Notes under the pieces: model-generated
The model's input: the letters and a program-made list of their open reading frames with translations, nothing else
What the model was told of the DNA's origin: nothing
Database searches by the model: none
From: Candidatus Bacteroides merdavium
GTDB lineage: Bacteria > Bacteroidota > Bacteroidia > Bacteroidales > Bacteroidaceae
Assembly: GCA_019116805.1 (NCBI GenBank)
Contig: DXAV01000008.1
Span: 1-64,000 of the forward strand
Reading direction: 5' to 3'
DNA length: 64,000 nucleotides
Made by a program: the position numbers and the translations under genes
Shown: positions 57,702-64,000 of the stretch, in pieces
Numbering within the stretch: the stretch's first letter is position 1
Layout: every line of letters starts with the position of its first letter

Positions 57702-57733
57702 ACGGAGCTAACTTATATAGTTTATTTATAAGC

Positions 57734-58051
57734 ATGTACGCAATTGTAGAAATCAACGGCCAGCAGTTCAAAGCAGAAGCTGGCAAGAAGCTGTTCGTTC
57801 ACCACATCCAGAACGCAGAAGCTGGTGCGACAGTAGAATTTGAGAAAGTTCTTTTGGTGGACAAAGACGGAAACGTAACCGTAGGCCTGCCGACGGTAGA
57901 AGGCGCAAAGGTAGTTTGCGAAGTGGTATCTCCGCTGGTAAAGGGCGACAAGGTGCTCGTTTTCCACAAGAAGAGAAGAAAAGGTTACCGCAAGCTGAAC
58001 GGTCATCGTCAGCAGTTTACGGAACTGGCAATCAAAGAAGTAGTAGCTTAA
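57734..58051 (+). CDS. rplU: 50S ribosomal protein L21
   Basis: [24 protein letters not shown]. Confidence 0.98.
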   Translation: MYAIVEINGQQFKAEAGKKLFVHHIQNAEAGATVEFEKVLLVDKDGNVTVGLPTVEGAKVVCEVVSPLVKGDKVLVFHKKRRKGYRKLNGHRQQFTELAIKEVVA

Positions 58052-58074
58052 TCAAATTAAAACAGTAAGAAGAA

Positions 58075-58344
58075 ATGGCACATAAAAAAGGTGTTGGTAG
58101 TTCTAAGAACGGCCGTGAATCAGCAAGTAAGAGATTAGGCGTTAAGATATTCGGTGGCGAAGCTTGCAAGGCAGGCAACATCATCGTTCGTCAGAGAGGT
58201 ACAGAATTCCATCCGGGCAACAACATCGGCATGGGCAGTGACCACACTCTCTACGCCTTGGTAGATGGAACAGTACAGTTCAAAGTAGGTCGCGAAGACA
58301 GACGCTATGTATCTGTTATCCCGGCTGAAAGCGCAGAAGCATAA
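58075..58344 (+). CDS. rpmA: 50S ribosomal protein L27
   Basis: [24 protein letters not shown]. Confidence 0.98.
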   Translation: MAHKKGVGSSKNGRESASKRLGVKIFGGEACKAGNIIVRQRGTEFHPGNNIGMGSDHTLYALVDGTVQFKVGREDRRYVSVIPAESAEA

Positions 58345-58369
58345 TAGTTTCCCGACAACATAAAGACAA

Positions 58370-58408
58370 GGGGTGCAATCGAAAAAACGGTTGCATCCCT
58401 TTCTTTTT
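58370..58408 (+). terminator. Rho-independent terminator after rpmA
   Basis: GGGGTGCAATCgaaaaaacGGTTGCATCCCTTTCTTTTT. Confidence 0.85.
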
Positions 58409-58470
58409 AAGAAAGAATAAGTTACCTTTGTCGCACGAAAACAAGAAATAATTCTTAACCGAAACAAGAT

Positions 58471-59745
58471 ATGCTTACCATCAAACAAATCACAGAAAAC
58501 ACAGACGCGGTAGTACGCGGACTGGAGAAGAAGCATTTCAAGAATGCCAAGGAAGCCATCGAACAGGTGCTGGCTCTGAACAACAAGCGTAGAAGTACAC
58601 AGACTTTACTCGATAACAACCTCGCCGAGGTGAACACACTGTCCAAGTCCATCGGCCAGCTGATGAAGGAAGGCAAGAAGGACGAAGCCGAAACCGCCAA
58701 GAGCCGCGTGGCCGAGCTGAAGGAGGCCAACAAGACCCTGCAGGCAGACATGGACCAGGCCGCACAGGACCTGCAACAGCTGCTCTACACCATCCCCAAC
58801 GTGCCCTACGACGAAGTGCCCGAAGGCGCTACGGCCGAGGACAACCTCGTGGTGAAGATGGGCGGTATGGAAACCGAGCTGCCCAAGGACGCCCTGCCCC
58901 ACTGGGAACTGGCGAAGAAATATGACATCATCGACTTCGACCTGGGCGTGAAGATCACCGGCGCAGGTTTCCCCGTCTATAAAGGCAAGGGTGCCCGCCT
59001 GCAACGCGCCCTCATCAACTTCTTCCTCGACGAGGCACGCGCTTCGGGCTACACCGAAATCATGCCGCCTACGGTGGTGAACGCCGCTTCGGGCTACGGC
59101 ACAGGTCAGCTGCCCGACAAGGAAGGCCAGATGTACCATTGCGAGGTGGACGACCTCTACCTCATCCCCACGGCCGAAGTGCCCGTGACGAACATCTACC
59201 GCGACGTCATCCTCGACGAGAAGCAGCTCCCCATCAAGAACTGCGCCTACACCGAGTGCTTCCGCCGCGAGGCAGGTTCCTACGGCAAGGACGTACGTGG
59301 CCTGAACCGCCTGCACGAGTTCTCGAAAGTGGAGCTGGTGCGCATCGACAAGCCCGAACACTCCAAGCAGAGCCATCAGGAGATGCTTGACCACGTGGAA
59401 GGCCTGCTCCAGAAGCTGGAATTGCCCTACCGCATCCTGCGCCTCTGTGGCGGCGACATGAGCTTCACGGCTGCCATCTGCTACGACTTCGAGGTGTATA
59501 GCGAAGCACAGAAACGCTGGCTGGAGGTGAGCTCCGTGTCCAACTTCGACACCTATCAGGCCAACCGCCTGAAGTGCCGCTACCGCACGGCAGAGAAGAA
59601 GACCGAGCTTTGCCACACGCTGAACGGCTCCGCACTGGCCCTGCCGCGCATCGTGGCCGCCCTGCTGGAGAACAACCAGACACCCGAAGGCATCCGCATC
59701 CCCAAGGCACTGGTGCCTTACTGCGGCTTCGACATCATTGATTGA
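58471..59745 (+). CDS. serS: Serine--tRNA ligase
   Basis: YTECFRREAGSYGKDVRGLNRLHEFSKVE. Confidence 0.98.
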   Translation: MLTIKQITENTDAVVRGLEKKHFKNAKEAIEQVLALNNKRRSTQTLLDNNLAEVNTLSKSIGQLMKEGKKDEAETAKSRVAELKEANKTLQADMDQAAQDLQQLLYTIPNVPYDEVPEGATAEDNLVVKMGGMETELPKDALPHWELAKKYDIIDFDLGVKITGAGFPVYKGKGARLQRALINFFLDEARASGYTEIMPPTVVNAASGYGTGQLPDKEGQMYHCEVDDLYLIPTAEVPVTNIYRDVILDEKQLPIKNCAYTECFRREAGSYGKDVRGLNRLHEFSKVELVRIDKPEHSKQSHQEMLDHVEGLLQKLELPYRILRLCGGDMSFTAAICYDFEVYSEAQKRWLEVSSVSNFDTYQANRLKCRYRTAEKKTELCHTLNGSALALPRIVAALLENNQTPEGIRIPKALVPYCGFDIID

Positions 59746-59746
59746 A

Positions 59747-59825
59747 GATGAAGAATTGAAAATTGAAAATGGAGGAATACACGCATTCTCCATTTTCAAT
59801 TTTTCGATTATCAATTCAATAAATT
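59747..59825. repeat. Heptad (ATTGAAA) inverted-repeat hairpin
   Basis: gaattgaaaattgaaaatgga ... tctccattttcaatttttcgattatcaattcaat. Confidence 0.75.
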
Positions 59826-59850
59826 TCTAACCCCAATAATCTATCTCATC

Positions 59851-61062
59851 ATGAATGAAAAAAACAAAAGTTTCGCATTGCCGCTGACATTCATCGGCAT
59901 CATGTTCTTTGCCATCGGCTTCGCGCTGGGCATCAACTCACTGCTTGTACCCGTTCTGCAAGGCTCGCTGGGCATCTCGAACGCCGCTTCCTACCTGATT
60001 ATCGCCGCGACGTTCATCCCCTTCCTCGTATTCGGCTATCCCGCCGGACTGACCATCAAGGCCATCGGCTACAAGCGCACGATGTCGCTGTCGTTCATCA
60101 TCTTTGCCGTGGCCTTCTACCTGTTCATCCTCTCGGCCGACTACAAGAGCTTCAGCCTCTTCCTGCTGGCTTCGTTCATCAGCGGTGCGGCCAACGCCTA
60201 CCTGCAGGCATCCGTCAACCCCTACATCACCATCCTGGGCCCGCTGGAGAGTGCCGCCAAGCGCATCAGCATCATGGGCATCTGCAACAAGCTGGCCTGG
60301 CCCATCCCGTCCATCTTCATCGTGTGGCTGCTGGGCAAGGACGTGAACCTCATCGGCATTGAAGACCTGAACAAGCCGTTCGTCATCATCATCTGCGCCT
60401 TTGTGGCCCTGGGCATCATGGCTTTCTTCGCTCCCCTGCCCGAGGTGAAGGCTGAGGGTGAAGACGAGGACGACACCACTTCCAGCGCATCGAGCTATGC
60501 CGCCGGCAAGACGTCCGTCTTCCAGTTCCCCCACCTGCTGCTGGGTTGCCTCGCCCTGTTCCTCTACGTGGGCGTTGAAACCGTTTCACTCGGAACACTC
60601 GTCGATTATGCCAACTCGCTGGGCCTGCCGGGTGCCGCCAACTACGCCTGGATTGCCCCCATCGGCATCGTCATCGGCTATATCTGCGGCATCATCTTCA
60701 TCCCCAAATACATCAGCCAGGCCGCCGCGCTGAAGGTGTGCTCCATCCTGGCTGTCATCGGCTCGCTGCTCGTCGTGCTGACGCCGCAGGAGATTTCCAT
60801 CTACTTCATCTCGTTCATGGCACTGGGATGCTCGCTGATGTGGCCCGCCCTGTGGCCGCTGGCCATGGCCGACCTGGGCAAGTTTACCAAGGCCGGTTCG
60901 TCGCTGCTCATCATGGCCATGTTCGGCGGTGCCGTCATCCCCACCCTCTACGGATGGCTGAAGGACGTGACCAGCCCCCAGCAGGCCTACTGGCTCTGCC
61001 TGCCGTGCTTCCTGTTCATCCTCTATTATGGAGTGTCAGGATATAAGATCCGCACGAAGTAA
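59851..61062 (+). CDS. Sugar MFS transporter (FucP/GluP-like)
   Basis: FALGINSLLVPVLQGSLGISNAASYLIIAATFIPFLVFGYPAG. Confidence 0.85.
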   Translation: MNEKNKSFALPLTFIGIMFFAIGFALGINSLLVPVLQGSLGISNAASYLIIAATFIPFLVFGYPAGLTIKAIGYKRTMSLSFIIFAVAFYLFILSADYKSFSLFLLASFISGAANAYLQASVNPYITILGPLESAAKRISIMGICNKLAWPIPSIFIVWLLGKDVNLIGIEDLNKPFVIIICAFVALGIMAFFAPLPEVKAEGEDEDDTTSSASSYAAGKTSVFQFPHLLLGCLALFLYVGVETVSLGTLVDYANSLGLPGAANYAWIAPIGIVIGYICGIIFIPKYISQAAALKVCSILAVIGSLLVVLTPQEISIYFISFMALGCSLMWPALWPLAMADLGKFTKAGSSLLIMAMFGGAVIPTLYGWLKDVTSPQQAYWLCLPCFLFILYYGVSGYKIRTK

Positions 61063-61089
61063 GATTCAGATTTTAGAATTCAGCATACA

Positions 61090-61165
61090 GAAGTTAAGGA
61101 GTTAAGCCCAAAGCCAGGTTTCGCACCCCAAGGCATGGGCTTGGCTCCTTAACTTTTTGGCTTCT
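61090..61165. repeat. TTAAGGAG inverted-repeat hairpin
   Basis: GTTAAGGAG 61093-61101 / CTCCTTAAC 61145-61153, extended by AAGCCCAAAGCC / GGGCTTGGC. Confidence 0.7.
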
Positions 61166-61234
61166 CAACTCCTCCCCAACTCCCCTCCCCCCTAAACTTT
61201 CTTTCCCTTCTTTCTTTGATTTTAACAAATAAGC

Positions 61235-61242
61235 CGTATCTT
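61235..61242 (+). promoter_or_regulatory. -7 box TATCTTTG for the nfn-like gene
   Basis: gccgtatctttgcaaatc. Confidence 0.6.
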
Positions 61243-61299
61243 TGCAAATCTATCAATCTGAAAGCAATTACGTAATTATACAAACAAATTCATTAAATA

Positions 61300-63651
61300 A
61301 TGAACAAAATCATTAGCAAAGAACAATTTTCAGAAAAAGTGTTCAAATTCGAAGTGGAAGCCCCGCTCATTGCCCGCTCGCGCAAGGCAGGCCACTTCGT
61401 CATCGTCCGCGTGGACGCCAAAGGCGAACGCATGCCGCTGACTATCGCAGGAGCCGACGTACAGAGGGGCACCATTACGCTGGTGGTGCAGGAAGTAGGC
61501 CTCTCGTCCACCAAGTTGTGCCAGCTGAACGAAGGCGACTATATCCTCGACGTAGTAGGTCCGCTGGGACAAGCCACACACATCGAGAACTTCGGTACGG
61601 TAGTATGTGCCGGCGGTGGTGTGGGTGTAGCCCCGATGCTGCCCATCATCCAAGCCCTGAAAGAAGCAGGCAACCGTGTGATTTCTGTCCTGGCCGGCCG
61701 CACCAAGGACTTGATTATCCTCGAAAATGAAGTGCGGAAGTCGTCGGACGAGGTCATCATCATGACCGACGACGGCTCGTATGGCAATAAAGGCCTCGTG
61801 ACCGAAGGCATCGAGAGCGTCATCAAGCGCGAAAAGGTGGACAAATGTTTCGCCATCGGCCCCGCCATCATGATGAAATTCTGCTGCCTGCTGACCAAGA
61901 AATACGATATCCCAACCGACGTGTCGCTGAACACCATCATGGTGGACGGAACGGGCATGTGTGGCGCCTGCCGCATCACCGTGGGCGGAAAGACGAAATT
62001 CGTCTGCGTGGACGGCCCTGAGTTCGACGGCCACCAGGTGGAATGGGACGAAATGTTCAAGCGCATGGGATCGTTCAAGGACGTGGAGCGCGAAGAGATG
62101 AGCCATCTGGAAGCCTCTGTCTGCCACGCCACACCACAAGAGGAAGCATCGGCCGAAACGGCTGCCACAGGAAGAGCCATGACGTCCACCACCCCGATGG
62201 AAGAACTCCTCGACCGCAAAGCTCCCTGGCGTGAGGCCCTGCGCAAGAGCATGAAGCCGAAGGAACGTACCGCCATCGCCCGCTGCCCGATGAACGAACT
62301 CGACCCCGTCTATCGTGCCACAACCCGCACGGAAGAAGTGAACACAGGCTATACCAAGGAACAGGCCATAACCGAAGCCAAGCGATGCCTGGATTGCGCC
62401 AACCCGACGTGTATGCAAGGCTGTCCTGTCAGCATCAACATCCCCTCGTTCATCAAGAACGTGGAGCGCGGCGAGTTTCTCGAAGCGGCTCGCGTGCTGA
62501 AGCACACCTCCTCGCTGCCTGCCGTCTGCGGACGCGTCTGCCCGCAGGAGAAGCAGTGCGAAAGCCAGTGTATCCACCTGAAGATGAACGAACCCGCCGT
62601 GGCTATCGGCAACCTGGAGCGCTTCGTGGCCGATTATGAGCGCGAAAGCGGCAACATCATCCTGCCCGAACTGGCTCCCAAGAACGGCATCAAGGTGGCC
62701 GTCGTAGGTTCGGGCCCTGCCGGTTTGAGCTTTGCAGGCGACATGGTGAAGTATGGCTACGACGTCACCGTTTTCGAAGCCCTGCACGAGATTGGCGGCG
62801 TATTGAAATATGGCATCCCCGAGTTCCGCCTGCCCAACAAGATTGTGGACGTGGAAATCAACAACCTCGAGAAGATGGGCGTGAAGTTCGTCAAGGACTG
62901 CATCATCGGCAAGACAGAAAGTGTGGAAGAACTCCAGAAGGAAGGCTACAAAGGCGTGTTCATCGCCTCGGGTGCCGGCCTGCCCAACTTTATGAACATC
63001 CCTGGCGAGAACTGCGTGAACATCATGTCGAGCAACGAGTACCTGACACGCGTCAACCTGATGGACGCCTCCAATCCCGAAACCGACACCCCCATCAACC
63101 CCGCCAAGCGCGTCATGGTGGTGGGCGGCGGAAATACAGCCATGGACTCCTGCCGCACAGCCAAACGCCTGGGCGCCGAGAAAGTATATATCGTCTATCG
63201 TCGTAGCGAGGCCGAAATGCCCGCCCGACTGGAGGAGGTGAAGCACGCCAAGGAGGAAGGCATCGAATTCCTGACCCTGCACAATCCGCTCGAATACATC
63301 GCTGACGAGAAGGGGGCCGTGAAGCAGGTCATCCTCCAGCAAATGGAGCTGGGCGAACCCGACTCCAGCGGACGACGCAGCCCTGTGCCCATCCCTGGCG
63401 CTACCGTCACGCTCGACATCGACATGGCCGTCGTGGCCGTAGGCGTATCGCCGAACCCCATCGTGCCCAAGTCCGTCAAAGGACTGGAGCTGGGACGCAA
63501 GAACACCATCGCCGTCAACGAGCAGATGCAGAGCAGCATTCCCACTATTTATGCAGGCGGTGACATCGTGCGTGGTGGAGCGACCGTCATCCTCGCCATG
63601 GGCGACGGACGACGCGCGGCAGAAGCCATGCACCACCAGCTTCAAAACTAA
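61300..63651 (+). CDS. Fused NfnA/NfnB-like protein (DHOD FAD/NAD-binding subunit plus GltD-like NADPH oxidoreductase)
   Basis: N-terminal CGACRITVGGKTKFVCVDGPEFDGH; C-terminal CLDCANPTCMQGCPVSINIPSFI, VVGSGPAGLSFAGDM. Confidence 0.93.
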   Translation: MNKIISKEQFSEKVFKFEVEAPLIARSRKAGHFVIVRVDAKGERMPLTIAGADVQRGTITLVVQEVGLSSTKLCQLNEGDYILDVVGPLGQATHIENFGTVVCAGGGVGVAPMLPIIQALKEAGNRVISVLAGRTKDLIILENEVRKSSDEVIIMTDDGSYGNKGLVTEGIESVIKREKVDKCFAIGPAIMMKFCCLLTKKYDIPTDVSLNTIMVDGTGMCGACRITVGGKTKFVCVDGPEFDGHQVEWDEMFKRMGSFKDVEREEMSHLEASVCHATPQEEASAETAATGRAMTSTTPMEELLDRKAPWREALRKSMKPKERTAIARCPMNELDPVYRATTRTEEVNTGYTKEQAITEAKRCLDCANPTCMQGCPVSINIPSFIKNVERGEFLEAARVLKHTSSLPAVCGRVCPQEKQCESQCIHLKMNEPAVAIGNLERFVADYERESGNIILPELAPKNGIKVAVVGSGPAGLSFAGDMVKYGYDVTVFEALHEIGGVLKYGIPEFRLPNKIVDVEINNLEKMGVKFVKDCIIGKTESVEELQKEGYKGVFIASGAGLPNFMNIPGENCVNIMSSNEYLTRVNLMDASNPETDTPINPAKRVMVVGGGNTAMDSCRTAKRLGAEKVYIVYRRSEAEMPARLEEVKHAKEEGIEFLTLHNPLEYIADEKGAVKQVILQQMELGEPDSSGRRSPVPIPGATVTLDIDMAVVAVGVSPNPIVPKSVKGLELGRKNTIAVNEQMQSSIPTIYAGGDIVRGGATVILAMGDGRRAAEAMHHQLQN

Positions 63652-63685
63652 AAAGAAGCGTTCATACCACAGTGATCTTTCATGA

Positions 63686-63735
63686 CAGGCAATGCAGAAG
63701 GCTTATTTCGGCCACATGCATTGCCTGTTTTTTTG
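63686..63735 (+). terminator. Rho-independent terminator after the nfn-like gene
   Basis: CAGGCAATGCA...TGCATTGCCTGTTTTTTT. Confidence 0.85.
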
Positions 63736-63936
63736 TAATTCCTGATAAAATTATTTTCTTTTCCCTCAAAAGAAACACAAATGCAATATGTAACTATATT
63801 CGCCAAATCATTACAAATATATTACAAAATAGTCCAAAAACCATGTTTTTTATCGCAAAAATTGACGTAAATCAAGAAACAAGGGAAGCAAGCCAAATTT
63901 CTCCCCAAAAAGCTTTTATGTTATAAAACATGTCCA

Positions 63937-63944
63937 TATATTTG
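63937..63944 (+). promoter_or_regulatory. -7 box TATATTTG followed by a GC palindrome
   Basis: ccatatatttgcatcgg, then GGCTGGGCGCCCAGCC 63961-63976. Confidence 0.5.
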
Positions 63945-64000
63945 CATCGGTAAAAAGAAAGGCTGGGCGCCCAGCCACAGTTTCAATAGGTATTAGCTTA

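Noticed and set aside
61330-63645. 771-aa minus-strand ORF opposite the nfn-like gene
   Set aside because: Mirror-frame artefact of biased codon use; the plus strand is unambiguous oxidoreductase.
1-64000. Prophage, ICE or IS element
   Set aside because: No integrase, transposase, phage structural or conjugation genes recognised; gene content is chromosomal core.

Overview
The window is a 64 kb chromosomal segment of a Bacteroidales (Bacteroides-like) genome. Supporting evidence: Bacteroidetes TAnnTTTG -7 boxes, fused LpxC/FabZ, DUF3256 and DUF6078 families, and many TlpA-like proteins. Most of it is dense core metabolism (truA, nnr, hpt, adk, obgE, purC, menG, aroE, purM, prfA, pyrF, lpxD-lpxC/fabZ-lpxA, miaA, rplU-rpmA, serS). 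Accessory blocks are: a BlaI/M56-thioredoxin operon; a hemerythrin plus degenerate-receiver LuxR pair; a porin-imelysin-diheme oxidoreductase-CcsBA operon; and an SPFH-hydrolase-RHH operon. No tRNA/rRNA, CRISPR, IS transposase or prophage was recognised. The most unusual content is intergenic. (1) At least nine arrays of short imperfect palindromes have a strict 22-23 bp period, usually about 60-270 bp upstream of a start codon (about 390 bp at rplU). (2) Long hairpins built from degenerate 7-mers or 9-mers partition by neighbouring gene orientation. (3) Two promoters at opposite ends of the porin-to-ccsBA operon share an identical architecture: paired (A/T)GTRGGTAT boxes 31 bp apart, the proximal one 31 bp from the -7 box. 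One of these promoters has no ORF downstream and may drive a ~90-100 nt sRNA. (4) A ~185 bp nearly concentric nested palindrome lies upstream of rplU. (5) A four-helix-bundle (S23-type) ORF sits between the two arms of a heptad-repeat hairpin. (6) A decayed hipA fragment retains two intact TATACC-N6-GGTATA operators. All coordinates and alignments were read by eye; no database search was run.
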